DNA of 64,000 nt from a virus: IMG/VR virus record IMGVR_UViG_3300040801_005525, positions 18,838-82,837 of that record; one strand, 5' to 3'. Under the pieces are notes generated by a model that saw nothing but the letters and a program-made list of their open reading frames with translations, did not search any database and was not told the origin of the DNA. The translations under genes were made by a program, and so were the position numbers. Below are positions 32,398 to 41,548 of the stretch, in pieces (the stretch's first letter is position 1; every line of letters starts with the position of its first letter).

Positions 32398-32494
32398 GGG
32401 GATGGACTCTTCTTTTAAGGGAGGGGGAAAGGGGACTCATGACGAGGCAGGCGATGGTCTCACCTGCCTCGTCACGTTCGGCGAGCGCGCGGCA

Positions 32495-34015
32495 TCAACC
32501 CGCCTGAGGCGCCTCGTTGAAGCTGCCGCGACGGAAGGCCTGGGGCTGCTCGACGATGAGCACCTCGAGCTGCTCGGCGAGCATGACGACCATGTTCTTC
32601 ACGAAGAAGTCCGCGTGCTGCTCGGCGACCCTCAGGGTCATCTCCTCGTTGTAATAGACAGGCGCCTGGTTGAAGTCCCCCACGAGGAAGTCACCACGCT
32701 TCAGGAGCCCGCACAGGATCACGCGCACGTTCCAGAGCATCATCTGCCCGTTCTGGTTGGTGTAGCTCATGCCCATGATGTACTGCCCGTGGTCATCCTT
32801 GGCGAGCTCGATGTCCTCGGCATCGAACGGGTTCAGGACCACGTAGTTCGGCATCACGCCGAGGTCATACAGGCCGGTCATCGCGCGGCGCACCGCGTCA
32901 CGCTTGGTGTCGCCCACGACCCCATTGCTCCACAGGTAGGCCGGGATGTTCGTGTTCGAGAAGAACCCGAGCATGTTCCCGTTCTGCCCGTCGCCATAGA
33001 GGTAGTTGTACACGGCGCTCTTGCGCACCTTGACGGGGAGCTTGCGCTCGATGGAGTCGACGATGGTCGAGGCGGTCTTGAGCAGACGATTCGAGACAGG
33101 GATCCAGCCTGCGATCGTCTCGAGTTGAGAGCTCTTCTCCTCGTACTTCGCCTCGAGCTCGGGCTTGAGCTCGGTCTCTGCGGTGTACGCAAACTTGTCC
33201 GCGGTGACCTCCACGCCCTGGGCATGGGCGGCGGTGAACGCGTCGACGGTGATGACGTTCGTCGCCACGTTGATGGCGGAGATGGTACGCTCCTCGCCCC
33301 CGACGCTGATCTTTGTGCCCACCACGAAGGCGCGCGCGTTGCTCACCGTGAGCGTCGTGTCGGCGATGGCCACGGCGGCGGCGAGCTTGTCGATGAGCTT
33401 GATGGGGGTGGTCTCCTCGATCCACTGCACCTCGCCTGCGCTGGTCTCGATGCGGGGGAGGATGTCATCCAGGCCGATCATCGTCTCTAGTGCGTCGACG
33501 ACCTTGCCGGTGCGCTCCACGTCCTCGATGGGGTTGCCGTTTGCATCCGTGCTCGTGAGCGCGGCGCGGGTCACCGGCTTGCGAGGCATGTCACGGGTCT
33601 TGATGGTGATGGCGCCGCTTCGCTGACCTGACTTCAGGCTCTCGAACAGCTCGCTCTCGACCATGATCTGGCCTGCGCGCTTGCGCTGACCTGCCTCGGG
33701 CGTGCGGGCGTGCTTCTGGATGAGCTTCTCGAGGTCATCAAGACGCGTCATCACCTCGCCGCCTGCCTTCTCGTCGTCGAGCTCGGCAAGCCGGGTCTTC
33801 AATGTCTCGACCTCCGAGGAGAGCTTGGTGACCTGCTCGGTGGACAGCGTGCTCGCCTCCTGGGCAGCGCGGCTCGACTCCGCGGCCTTTTCGCTTGCCT
33901 CACGAGCCTGGGTGAGCTGGGTGGTGACGGTGGTGGACAGGGTGGTCACGCTCGCGAGGATCGTGTCCATGTCTGCGTTTCGGGTCGAAGTGGGTGCGGT
34001 GTTGGTGTCGCCCAT
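32495..34015 (-). CDS. Major capsid protein, HK97 fold (506 aa)
   Basis: Residues about 15-110 are a charged coiled coil, the delta/scaffold domain expected to be removed by the protease encoded upstream. The mature part begins near 115-125. The family signature appears in WIEETTP, then TAETELKPELEAKYEEKSSQ, AGWIPVSNRLLK, a YLYGDGQNGNMLGFF loop, LYDLGVMPNYVVLNPFDAED and, near the end, NMVVMLAEQLEVLIVEQPQA. Residues about 208-273 are an extra beta-rich insertion (TLTVSNARAFVVGTKISVGG and a similar second half) not part of the basic fold, probably surface-exposed. GGAG before the ATG. Confidence 0.92.
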   Translation of the reverse strand: MGDTNTAPTSTRNADMDTILASVTTLSTTVTTQLTQAREASEKAAESSRAAQEASTLSTEQVTKLSSEVETLKTRLAELDDEKAGGEVMTRLDDLEKLIQKHARTPEAGQRKRAGQIMVESELFESLKSGQRSGAITIKTRDMPRKPVTRAALTSTDANGNPIEDVERTGKVVDALETMIGLDDILPRIETSAGEVQWIEETTPIKLIDKLAAAVAIADTTLTVSNARAFVVGTKISVGGEERTISAINVATNVITVDAFTAAHAQGVEVTADKFAYTAETELKPELEAKYEEKSSQLETIAGWIPVSNRLLKTASTIVDSIERKLPVKVRKSAVYNYLYGDGQNGNMLGFFSNTNIPAYLWSNGVVGDTKRDAVRRAMTGLYDLGVMPNYVVLNPFDAEDIELAKDDHGQYIMGMSYTNQNGQMMLWNVRVILCGLLKRGDFLVGDFNQAPVYYNEEMTLRVAEQHADFFVKNMVVMLAEQLEVLIVEQPQAFRRGSFNEAPQAG

Positions 34016-34144
34016 GATGTGTGATCTCCGTGGGGTTTGTACGAAAAAACCCCACGTCCTGGACCTGAACGCGGTCCGGGAGGTGAGGCGGCTGGGGTGA
34101 AGGAAGGAAGAAAGAGAGGTGGGTGAAAGAGAGGTGAGGGTGGC

Positions 34145-34948
34145 CTACATGATGGCGAGCTGCGCGTGCGCGAGCTCGAGCGAGAGCAAGACCTTCTTGG
34201 CGGCCTGATCTCGAGCGCGCTCATCCATCTGCGCGACCTCGGCGCGCACGGCGGGGGGCACGGCGGGCACCTCGATGGGCACATCCTTGCCCGACTTGAT
34301 GGCGTCGAGCTCGGCCTTCAAGGTCTGCATCATCTCGAAGAGCTGCGCGTGGGCCTGCTCGGGGGCATGCGCCGCGAGCGCGGCGAAGCGCGCGCCCTTG
34401 TCGCGAAGGCTTCGCACGCTCTCCACGGTCGCCTGATCGTTGGCGGGGTAGGTCACCACGCTGTACTCGGCAAGGCGCGCCACGAGGATCTCCTCGGTGG
34501 CGTTCTGGTAGATGGGGTTGAACCACATGTCCCACCAGTCCTCGGGCGGCTCGATGAGATCCCCTGTGGTGTCATCACGCCACCGTGAGACGAGCGTCCA
34601 GAACCCGATCGAGAGCCCGTCGATGCTGCCATCGTTCAGGAGGATCAAGGCGTCCTTGCCGCGCGTCGTCTGGCTGACCTTCGCCTCGCCGAGCAGGCCC
34701 TTGTCGTCCTCCTCGAGCGAGAGGATCTTGCCGATGGGCTCATCGGTCTTGTGCTGCCACAGGAACTTGACCTTCCCCTCCTTGAACTCCTTGTCGATCG
34801 TCTCGGTGAAGGCGCCCTTGATGAGCTTCGTGCCCCAGGAGTCCTTGACGTCGAACACGCTCGCGTAGCCCGAGACGATGCCCTCCTTGAGCTTCTCGAG
34901 CCCATCGGGCGCGAGTCTGCAATTCCACTGTCGCTGGTGGTCGATCAT
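34145..34948 (-). CDS. Prohead maturation protease, HK97 family (267 aa)
   Basis: Family U35/herpesvirus-protease-like fold: VSGYASVFDVKDSWGTKLIK (26-45), LWQHKTDEPIGKI with the catalytic His66, and GSIDGLSIGF (107-116) with the catalytic Ser113, then AEYSVVTYPAN. It cuts the delta domain of the capsid protein during maturation. The C-terminal 80 residues are helical (QLFEMMQTLKAELDAIKSGK), probably scaffold-like. Order portal-protease-capsid is the usual one. Confidence 0.9.
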   Translation of the reverse strand: MIDHQRQWNCRLAPDGLEKLKEGIVSGYASVFDVKDSWGTKLIKGAFTETIDKEFKEGKVKFLWQHKTDEPIGKILSLEEDDKGLLGEAKVSQTTRGKDALILLNDGSIDGLSIGFWTLVSRWRDDTTGDLIEPPEDWWDMWFNPIYQNATEEILVARLAEYSVVTYPANDQATVESVRSLRDKGARFAALAAHAPEQAHAQLFEMMQTLKAELDAIKSGKDVPIEVPAVPPAVRAEVAQMDERARDQAAKKVLLSLELAHAQLAIM

Positions 34949-34983
34949 GATGACGTCATCCTGTGAGGAGAGAAGAGGAGCGC

Positions 34984-36309
34984 TCAGGGCGCGATCGAGG
35001 GGAGCCCGAGCTCGAGGTAGTCGTTGATCTGGTCGTTGGTGTACCCGAGCTTCTTGAGCCGAAGCGCGCTGTTGAGCTTGGCGTCGAGCACCGCTTGCAT
35101 CGCGGGGATGCGGGTCTCATCGGGCACGATCACCAGGTCCTCGCCGAACTCGTAGGCGAGGTCCGAGGTGAGCATCTGGCAGATGCGGCGCAGGTAGGCC
35201 ATGACCGTCTGGAGCCAGAAGATGTCGAAGGCGCCCTGCACGTTCGAGTAGTTGGCGTTCTCGAAGTAGGTGGCCACAGGGGGCGGCACGTGGAAGAGCG
35301 CGAGCAGGTCATGGCGGTAGTGCACGCGCTGCTCGAGGAACTGCATCTCGCGCGGGGACAGAGAGAGCCCGTGGATCGTGGCCCCGTTATCGAGGATCAG
35401 GACCTTGCCGTCCTGCTCCGCGTCGGTCGTGGCATCGAGCCGCTCACGACGCTCGTTGTAGGCGAACTCGTTGAGCTCCTCTTCGAACATCACCGCGGCG
35501 CTTGGCCTGCCCTGGCGCCCTGCGACCTTCTTCTGGTAGCCGAGCGCCTCGGTGTCCGAGTCGACGGCGAGCGCCGCGCTCCGCAGCACGCTCGAACCCC
35601 ACCACGGGTTGCACGGGTCAGGGAGCATGATGTGCCCGACATCCTCGGGGTTCCAGCGCTCGACGACCTGGCTCCTCGCGATGGTCGAGCGGCGCCTGTA
35701 GTGGTCGAGGATGGCGCGTGAGCCCTGGCGCGCCTCGATGGGCGTCATGTCATCGGGGCTCACCTGATCGAGCTCGATGGGCAGCCCGTCGCTGCTTCGC
35801 AGGGCCTTCAAGAAGAGCCCGTTTCCCGCGAGCAGGATGTGCTGGACCATGCGCTCGATGAAGTCGGACTGGGGCTGGTAGGTGTTGGGCTGGTCGATCA
35901 CGTGTTGCAGGCGCTGCGCGCTGACCTTGTTCGTGGTGATGACCTTGCCATCACGCTGGCGCCGGCGCACGACGAGCGGCACCGTGGCGACGTTCTGCGC
36001 GATCAGATCGACGCACAGCCTCACCACCGCGGCCTTGTGAAAGCCGTCACGCGTGGCAAGCTTCAGGCTCATCGCCCCATCCCTGTGGGAGAGCGAGGAG
36101 GTGGTCGACGAGGAGACCGGGCGATGGGCCGTCAGGCTCAGGCCGAGCGTCCCCGTGCCGATCGGGGGGTTCAAGTCCGAGCGCAGCCGGGCGGGGCCAG
36201 CTTCCGCATGCACGGAGGGAGAAGATGCCCCGTCTGCGAGCTGGCGCGCCCTGTAGGCCCACACCGACTCCCCCTGTCGCCACGCCGCGATACGCTCTGA
36301 AAAGCTCAT
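34984..36309 (-). CDS. Portal protein, HK97 type (441 aa)
   Basis: Start MSFSERIAAW, behind an AGGGCACC site; the 36453 frame start would overlap the terminase. Family marks: AAVVRLCVDLIAQNVATVPL, the NTYQPQSDFIERMVQHILLA GNG region, DVGHIMLPDP, WWGSSVLRSAALAVDSD, GRPSAAVMF and the crown-like PREMQFLEQRVHYRHDLLAL FHVPPP. It forms the dodecameric ring at the head vertex, binding the large terminase encoded next to it. Confidence 0.9.
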   Translation of the reverse strand: MSFSERIAAWRQGESVWAYRARQLADGASSPSVHAEAGPARLRSDLNPPIGTGTLGLSLTAHRPVSSSTTSSLSHRDGAMSLKLATRDGFHKAAVVRLCVDLIAQNVATVPLVVRRRQRDGKVITTNKVSAQRLQHVIDQPNTYQPQSDFIERMVQHILLAGNGLFLKALRSSDGLPIELDQVSPDDMTPIEARQGSRAILDHYRRRSTIARSQVVERWNPEDVGHIMLPDPCNPWWGSSVLRSAALAVDSDTEALGYQKKVAGRQGRPSAAVMFEEELNEFAYNERRERLDATTDAEQDGKVLILDNGATIHGLSLSPREMQFLEQRVHYRHDLLALFHVPPPVATYFENANYSNVQGAFDIFWLQTVMAYLRRICQMLTSDLAYEFGEDLVIVPDETRIPAMQAVLDAKLNSALRLKKLGYTNDQINDYLELGLPSIAP

Positions 36310-36352
36310 GGTGCCCTGGGCAAAAGAAGGAGAGGTGAGAGAGGGGCGCGAT

Positions 36353-37969
36353 CTAAGTCCAGCCGATGTGTGCGGTGCGCCTCGGCGCGATGACGTCATC
36401 GGCGAACGCGTAGACGAGCGCATCGGCGTGATCAGGAGACTGCGAGGAGCCACGGCGGCGCTTCATCTCATCCTTGCGCTCGACCTGGATGAGCCCTGCC
36501 GTGCTGCGCTTCTCCTTGAGCCAGGAGAGCTGGTCGATGAGCTTGGGGTCATTCGGGATGCTGATGCACTCCTCGAGCGGGTAGCCTGCGCCCCGGGTCA
36601 CGTTCTCATAGGTCTTTCGGAAGCGCTCGCGCACGTTCCAATAGAGCTCGGCCCTCAGGTTCACAAAGAGCTCGTGACTGCGGCGCCCGTCAGGCCACCT
36701 TCGCCGCGTGGCCTTCGCCGAGAACTTGATGCCCTGCGCCTTGAAGTGCGCGGGGAGGTCGTGCAGGGCGAGCTGATGGGGCGGGAGATCCCCGAGCGCC
36801 ACGCGCAGCGCCTCACCCACGCCGAGCACGTCATAGGAGAGGCAGGAGGCCCCCTCCTCCCCGCAACGCTGCAAGATCCGCTCGGCGCTCTCCTCAGGCA
36901 AGAGTCCATGCCAGCTCTCCCCCTCGAAGACGAGCGGCCCGCAGCGTGGGTAGAGCACGTTCGAGTCTCCTGTCAGGCCCACGTCGAAGCCTGCCGAGAT
37001 GTGCGCGCCGCCCGAGACCTTGAACCCCACGGCCGCCTTGACCCAGGCTGGCGGGATGACGCTCCCCTCGGCGCTCCCGAGGAAGTCCATCATGACCTCC
37101 TGGGCAAAGCCTCTGGGGTCATGGGCGCTCTCTTGCCTCATGCGCTCGAGCCAGTGCGCATCCCTCCAGGGCACACAGTCCCAGGGCATCTCGAAGAGGC
37201 GGGTGACGCCCTGCTTGATGCGCTGGGCAAAGGGATTATCGAGCCCGTTGGGGGTCGAGATCTCGATCAGGACCTCGGTGTTGTTCAGGATCCCGCGCAG
37301 GCGCTCCAAAGGGTTGTCGCTCTTGGCGGCCTCGTCCCACACGTAGATCGAGGCGCGGCCCCCCACGCCCATGTTCTTGCCGATCTCGCCGGTGATCGAG
37401 CTGCCGGTGTCCGGGAACACGATCGCGAGCTTCTTGGAGTGGTCATCGCGCTTGAAGCCTGGCGCGACCACGGCCATGAACCACTTGGGCAAGCGCGCCA
37501 TGAGGATGCGCGCCTTCTCGAACAGGCTGTCGGGATCCCCCAGGACATCGAGGCTCTTCTCGGTGCGTGACCCGAAGGTGGCCTTGAAGCCCTTCTGGAA
37601 GAGCCCGGCCCACACCGAGTAGGCGATGAGCACCCAGGAGGCGCCCACGCCGCGGCATTTGAGGATCGAGGCGTTCAATTTGTCGCGGCGCCACAGCCCG
37701 ATCTCGATGAGGAGCTCGCGCTGGCGCTCATAGAGCTCGAAGGGCACATAGCCCGGGACATCCTTGCCGGGGTTGCGTGGGTCATAGGTCCAGGCGAAGT
37801 GATCGATGAAGAAGGCCACATCCCTGCGACACTTCTCGATGACCTTGGCCTGGAAGTCGGGATCCCCCTCGCAGCGCCTCTGGAACTTCAGGCGTTTTTC
37901 TGCGGCCTGTCGCCAGAGGTCATGCGCACGCGCATCGCTCGTCTTGAGGCTCGCGAGCTCCTGCACCAT
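36353..37969 (-). CDS. Terminase large subunit (538 aa)
   Basis: Packaging motor and nuclease. ATPase: an atypical P-loop, ILKCRGVGASWVLIAY (102-117; K104 early, Ser at the end instead of GKS/T, as in some Mu-like terminases), Walker B IYVWDEAA with the catalytic Glu, and coupling motif ISTPNG. Nuclease (RNase H fold): AGFDVGLTGDS, LSYDVLGVGEAL and a late Asp pair DHADALVYAF provide the metal-binding acids. The gene overlaps neither neighbour and follows the small terminase by 8 bp. Confidence 0.9.
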   Translation of the reverse strand: MVQELASLKTSDARAHDLWRQAAEKRLKFQRRCEGDPDFQAKVIEKCRRDVAFFIDHFAWTYDPRNPGKDVPGYVPFELYERQRELLIEIGLWRRDKLNASILKCRGVGASWVLIAYSVWAGLFQKGFKATFGSRTEKSLDVLGDPDSLFEKARILMARLPKWFMAVVAPGFKRDDHSKKLAIVFPDTGSSITGEIGKNMGVGGRASIYVWDEAAKSDNPLERLRGILNNTEVLIEISTPNGLDNPFAQRIKQGVTRLFEMPWDCVPWRDAHWLERMRQESAHDPRGFAQEVMMDFLGSAEGSVIPPAWVKAAVGFKVSGGAHISAGFDVGLTGDSNVLYPRCGPLVFEGESWHGLLPEESAERILQRCGEEGASCLSYDVLGVGEALRVALGDLPPHQLALHDLPAHFKAQGIKFSAKATRRRWPDGRRSHELFVNLRAELYWNVRERFRKTYENVTRGAGYPLEECISIPNDPKLIDQLSWLKEKRSTAGLIQVERKDEMKRRRGSSQSPDHADALVYAFADDVIAPRRTAHIGWT

Positions 37970-37976
37970 GGTGGAC

Positions 37977-38483
37977 TCACTTCAACCCGTCAGCGAGCTC
38001 ACGGTCGAGCTCGTCATCAGTGAGCTCGGCGGCAGCCTTCTGCTGGGCGAGCGTGGCGCTCGCGATCGCCCCGGAGTGCTCGACCTTGTAGGAGGAGCGA
38101 AGGTGCGGGAAGAGCCTCTCACCAAGCCACGCATCGGCCTTCCAGTCCACGAGCGCCTTGGCGTGGGACTTCTCGAGGATCTTTGCGGTGAGGTGTTGCT
38201 CGGCGACGGCTCGCGCGTGCGCGCAGCTGTAATAAAACTCGAGGTAGACGGCTTCACTGGCGGCCTCGGGCGTCGCACACACGACCTCTTCATCGAGGGT
38301 GGGGTCGGCTTCAAAGAGCGCCATGAGGCGCTCGGCCTCCTTCTTGCCTCGCGACATCCAGCGGTGGTAGGCCTGGCGGGTGATGCGATGGAGCCCACAC
38401 ACGACCTCGATGCTCACGGTCTTCTTGAGCTCCTCGGCGATCGCCGAGGTCAGCTCGGGGGTGCATTTGGTGGGTCGGGCCAT
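37977..38483 (-). CDS. Terminase small subunit (168 aa)
   Basis: N-terminal HTH: MARPTKCTPELTSAIAEELK, then SIEVVCGLHRITRQAYHRWM, typical of terminase small subunits that bind the packaging site. A helical middle follows (SEAVYLEFYYSCAHARAVAE; LEKSHAKALVDWKADAWLGE), and a C-terminal helix (LTDDELDRELADGLK) likely contacts the large subunit. First of the packaging-head genes and directly before the large subunit. Confidence 0.85.
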   Translation of the reverse strand: MARPTKCTPELTSAIAEELKKTVSIEVVCGLHRITRQAYHRWMSRGKKEAERLMALFEADPTLDEEVVCATPEAASEAVYLEFYYSCAHARAVAEQHLTAKILEKSHAKALVDWKADAWLGERLFPHLRSSYKVEHSGAIASATLAQQKAAAELTDDELDRELADGLK

Positions 38484-38515
38484 GGTGGTGTGAGGGGGTG
38501 TGGAGGAGAGGGGTT

Positions 38516-38710
38516 TTAGTCGCAGAGGATGTCGCGGGTGTCGAGGTAGTCCCGCACCCTCTCGCTGTGGGGGGGTGGGGGTCCTTTTTTCTTGATCCAG
38601 TGAAGGAGCACATCACGGGAGAGGCCAAGCGAGGCAGCCAGATCATCGAGGTCAAGGAGCCCTAACCGATGAGCCCTGCGCACTCTGCATACAAGACAGC
38701 ACGAGCTCAT
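38516..38710 (-). CDS. Small HTH protein (64 aa)
   Basis: The start MSSCCLVCRV has GGAGCGC upstream; a longer frame to 38938 is possible but adds a non-conserved-looking stretch. Contains CCLVC and an HTH (LLDLDDLAASLGLSRDVLLH then WIKKKG), resembling small XRE-type phage regulators. Its position at the head of the late operon suggests a late-gene regulator or packaging accessory. Its KKKGPPPP comes from a copy of the dispersed repeat. Confidence 0.6.
   Translation of the reverse strand: MSSCCLVCRVRRAHRLGLLDLDDLAASLGLSRDVLLHWIKKKGPPPPHSERVRDYLDTRDILCD
38564..38593 (+). repeat. Dispersed G-rich/T-rich repeat, copy 7
   Basis: GCTGTGGGGGGGTGGGGGTC, then CTTTTTTCTT; in frame in the small HTH gene, where it encodes KKKGPPPP. 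Confidence 0.65.
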
Positions 38711-39101
38711 GGCGGTCAGCGCTCCTTTTTGGTCTTCGATGATGAAGAGGAGGGAGATCGAGCGTGAGCATCCTATGGGGAGGGGAACCACGTCACGAGG
38801 GTCACAGGTGGAGAACCCTGTGCGCAAAAGGCTCTGGCTCGTGTAGAGAGAAGGAAGCCAAAGCCCTGAAGAAATGTGACGCGAGGCCCTTGCCCGCAAG
38901 ATGTTCAGCACGATCCTTTCTAAGGAGAGAGATGGCATGGTGAGTCCGTATCGCCTGGCCTGCTCATCCCGTGGTGTGTGAGGTCTGCGCCTCTACCCTA
39001 CTGCAACACACCCACGCGTCACGTGCATAATTAATCCATAAAAATCAAAAACTTACACAAATAAACAAGACTTCTTTGTGCCGTCTAGATTCCTGACGGC
39101 A
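38711..39101. other. Non-coding region upstream of the late operon, probable promoter region and hairpin
   Basis: About 390 bases with no convincing gene on either strand. The stretch 39020-39080 is very AT-rich (TAATTAATCC..., AAAAATCAAAAACTTACACA) in otherwise GC-rich DNA and is the best place for the promoter of the leftward packaging and head genes, although no clean -35/-10 pair can be fixed. TGCCGTC and GACGGCA (about 39078-39100) form a hairpin right after the stop of the gene ending at 39102, a possible terminator. Confidence 0.45.
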
Positions 39102-39407
39102 TCAGGGAGGCGGGGGGCTCTGCGGCGTGAGCTCGAGCGAGAGCTCCAGGATGCTGATCAGGGCGCGAGTGCGATCGAGCTCGTCCACGAGCCGGGCCTC
39201 TTCGGCCTTCAACACCTCGAGATCACGCTGCGTCTGGCGGGGGCCATAACCGAGCACACGCTCGGTGCGCTTCCAGTCGAGCACCTTGCTCACCAGGTCA
39301 CGCACACTCTTTGGGGGGTTGCGGTGCAGATAGCCCGCCCAGAGTCGCGCGGGTTGAGTGCGCAGCTTCAGGACGACGCGCGCGTAAAGGTAGCGGTCTT
39401 TCTTCAT
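39102..39407 (-). CDS. Hypothetical protein (101 aa)
   Basis: Start overlaps the upstream stop (ATGA). Basic N-terminal half (KKDRYLYARVVLKLRTQPAR) and a coiled-coil C-terminal half (LEVLKAEEARLVDELDRTRA). No family recognised. Last gene of the 49-39 kb leftward series, followed by a hairpin. Confidence 0.6.
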   Translation of the reverse strand: MKKDRYLYARVVLKLRTQPARLWAGYLHRNPPKSVRDLVSKVLDWKRTERVLGYGPRQTQRDLEVLKAEEARLVDELDRTRALISILELSLELTPQSPPPP

Positions 39408-39988
39408 CTCACATCCTCTCTTCGTTGCCGGGCAAGGCGTCTTCGCTCCTCGGCGAGCGCGTCATCGAGCAGCGCCATCACTTCATCGCTCCATCCAAGG
39501 ATCTCCTCATCGGGGAGGTGCGCGAGCTCGGGGTGCCGTGTGCGGTGGTTCTTGAGCACGCGCCCCCTCGTGCAGAAGGTCTGCTTGGGAAAGGGAGGGG
39601 CGAGCTTGGCGTGGTCGCTCAACCCGAGCCGACGGCGCTCCTTGCGCCACTCATCGAGCGTGCCCTGCTGGTGGTTCTCACGCAGCTCCCTGGGAAGCCT
39701 TGGCCGATCGCGCAGCCCGTGCACCCAGTCATCGGCGAAGACCTGCCCCTTGTGGGGAGGGATGGTCCTGGCGAAGCGCGCGAAGAAGTGGGAGAAGTCA
39801 GCCAGGTCAGGCGCCCACCACGGCTCGGGGTCAGGCGGCGTGGAGGTGTCGATCTTCTGGCGCGCGGTGTCGAACGCGTTGATGGCGCACTGCTCCTGCA
39901 AGAGCAGGTACACCAGGACGAAGTGCAGGCCGTTGTGGATGTCTGCGAGCGCGCAGATCTTGACGTCATCGTGCATGGGGCATGTCAC
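39404..39988 (-). CDS. Hypothetical protein (194 aa)
   Basis: GTG start without a clear ribosome site; ATG at 39976 is an alternative. A helical N-terminus (HFVLVYLLLQEQCAINAFDT) is followed by Trp/Pro-rich sequence (PDPEPWWAPDLADFSHFFAR) and a basic C-terminus (ALAEERRRLARQRREDVR). No family recognised. Confidence 0.6.
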   Translation of the reverse strand: MTCPMHDDVKICALADIHNGLHFVLVYLLLQEQCAINAFDTARQKIDTSTPPDPEPWWAPDLADFSHFFARFARTIPPHKGQVFADDWVHGLRDRPRLPRELRENHQQGTLDEWRKERRRLGLSDHAKLAPPFPKQTFCTRGRVLKNHRTRHPELAHLPDEEILGWSDEVMALLDDALAEERRRLARQRREDVR

Positions 39989-40006
39989 ATGAGGGAGGAG
40001 TGAGAG

Positions 40007-40228
40007 TCAGGGCAAGGGCGCGCATCCAGCGCGGGCAAGAAGATGGGCACAGTGATCGACGGCCTCGGCGAGGCTGCACAGCCCGAGGGTCGCAGCGCGG
40101 GACGATTCAGCGAGCTGCTCGAGCACAAAGAGGGTGCGCGCCCAGCGCACATCAGGGCGCCTGTCGATCCATCGCGCAAGCCCTTCGCGCAAGAGTGGCT
40201 CTCTCCAGTGATGTCTCGTGTCAATCAT
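40007..40228 (-). CDS. Small hypothetical protein (73 aa)
   Basis: Start MIDTRHHWRE with an AGGGAGAG site, overlapping the previous stop by 8 bp. All-helical sequence (LREGLARWIDRRPDVRWART; FVLEQLAESSRAATLGLCSL). No family recognised. Confidence 0.55.
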   Translation of the reverse strand: MIDTRHHWREPLLREGLARWIDRRPDVRWARTLFVLEQLAESSRAATLGLCSLAEAVDHCAHLLARAGCAPLP

Positions 40229-41015
40229 CGAACTCTCCCTGTGCCACGAGCAAGAGCAAGTCTCTGTGCTGTTGATGTGCTTCATCGACGGTCAAACACT
40301 GAACTTGTTCCACAAGGCATCCTCCATGCTTTGTGCCCAGGCCACCTCGCCATACAGATGAGCTGTACACGTACACATCACGAGTTCGAGAGGTGAAGGG
40401 GGTGTAGTCACGTGCGTCTCGGACGCATCGAAGCGTGGACACTGTCAGATCACCCACGCGAAACCTCCAACCAGGATATTTGACTCGCGAGAGATCCGCA
40501 GGATCGTGCATCCGCAGCATCGGGGGCTGGCGCTGAGCTCGAGCTTTCACCCATTCAATAAGTCGCACGCTCTTTTCTCTGCCATGGTCTGGACTGCGAA
40601 GCCTCCTACAGAGCGCACATGACCTTTCACACTCACGGCCCGGCACATGCTTGAGATGAAGCACAGCATCAAGGCGCTGAGGTTTCACGAAGACCCTGAT
40701 ATACACGGATGCGCCGCGCTCTTCATCGAACGTCCTAACATCTTCGACGAGTTCCACGGTCACGCCGAGATACGCATCGAGGTAAGGCTCGATGTGTGCG
40801 ATCAACCAGCGAATGGCATCATCACGCTCATCAGACCACGCGATCTCAAGATAGCCCCCGTGCACGTCTCGCTCTTCATCCCACGTCACCTCACAGGTCA
40901 AGACATCCAGGCCCTGCCCACCACACGCATGCATGAGCGCCTGCCTGACCTGCATCGCATCTACAGACGTGACAACATAGGGCACGTTATCGATGACCTT
41001 CACGATACGCTTCAC
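40221..41015 (-). CDS. Hypothetical protein (264 aa)
   Basis: GTG start inside a GTGA overlap with GGGAGGGTGG upstream. Two parts: residues 1-115 with ferredoxin-like alternation (KRIVKVIDNVPYVVTSVDAM, VTVELVEDVRTFDEERGASV, YIRVFVKPQ), a Cys-rich bridge (GRECERSCALCRR) that may bind metal, and a C-terminal strand-rich region. The last part (LTVDEAHQQHRDLLLLVAQG) looks like a capping helix. Unknown function. Confidence 0.6.
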   Translation of the reverse strand: MKRIVKVIDNVPYVVTSVDAMQVRQALMHACGGQGLDVLTCEVTWDEERDVHGGYLEIAWSDERDDAIRWLIAHIEPYLDAYLGVTVELVEDVRTFDEERGASVYIRVFVKPQRLDAVLHLKHVPGRECERSCALCRRLRSPDHGREKSVRLIEWVKARAQRQPPMLRMHDPADLSRVKYPGWRFRVGDLTVSTLRCVRDARDYTPFTSRTRDVYVYSSSVWRGGLGTKHGGCLVEQVQCLTVDEAHQQHRDLLLLVAQGEFDD

Positions 41016-41548
41016 ACCCACCCTCCCCGCTCACAAGCCTCGCCGCTGACACGCCTTCGCATCCACGCGATCGCGCGCCCATCACACTCCACCTTTCGAA
41101 GGGTGGTGCAGCGATGCCTCGCGAGGAATCCCTTGATGCCCTCGACCCATTCGCCTGGCGTCTCGTCATAGAAGATCGAGCCCCCACCCACGTACTCGAT
41201 GCACTCGTGGGAGAGGCCTATCCCCTCCTCTTCGCCGTTGATGACCACGCAGGACGAACCAGACACAGACTCATCCTCGGGCCACCACGTCACGTCGAAC
41301 GGGATGCCACGACGCACCGCGTCGATGAGGAGCTCGCACACGATGGCGAGCTCGCGCTCTGCTGCGCTCTGTGGCCAGGGCGTGCAGGTACGCCAAGGGG
41401 TGGGGAAGGTCGCACATCTGCCATCCCACGCATGCCCACATACCTGGAGTCGTGCACACCGCATGACCACGGCGTCACGAGGGCAGGGTTGAGGCACAGG
41501 TTCACTCAGCACACCACAGTCCCCTTGAATGCGACACACTACCCCCAT
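41012..41548 (-). CDS. Hypothetical protein (178 aa)
   Basis: ATG at 41548 shares its A with the previous TGA stop and has AAGGAGG at good spacing; the GTG at 41551 would be too close. A Cys-rich N-terminus (CRIQGDCGVL; CARLQVCGHAWDGRC) is followed by an alpha/beta region (ERELAIVCELLIDAVRRGIP, FDVTWWPEDE). No family recognised. Confidence 0.6.
   Translation of the reverse strand: MGVVCRIQGDCGVLSEPVPQPCPRDAVVMRCARLQVCGHAWDGRCATFPTPWRTCTPWPQSAAERELAIVCELLIDAVRRGIPFDVTWWPEDESVSGSSCVVINGEEEGIGLSHECIEYVGGGSIFYDETPGEWVEGIKGFLARHRCTTLRKVECDGRAIAWMRRRVSGEACERGGWV

Noticed and set aside
38711-38938. N-terminal extension of the small HTH gene
   Set aside because: A start at 38938 is possible, but the internal ATG has the better ribosome site and the extension looks like non-coding DNA.
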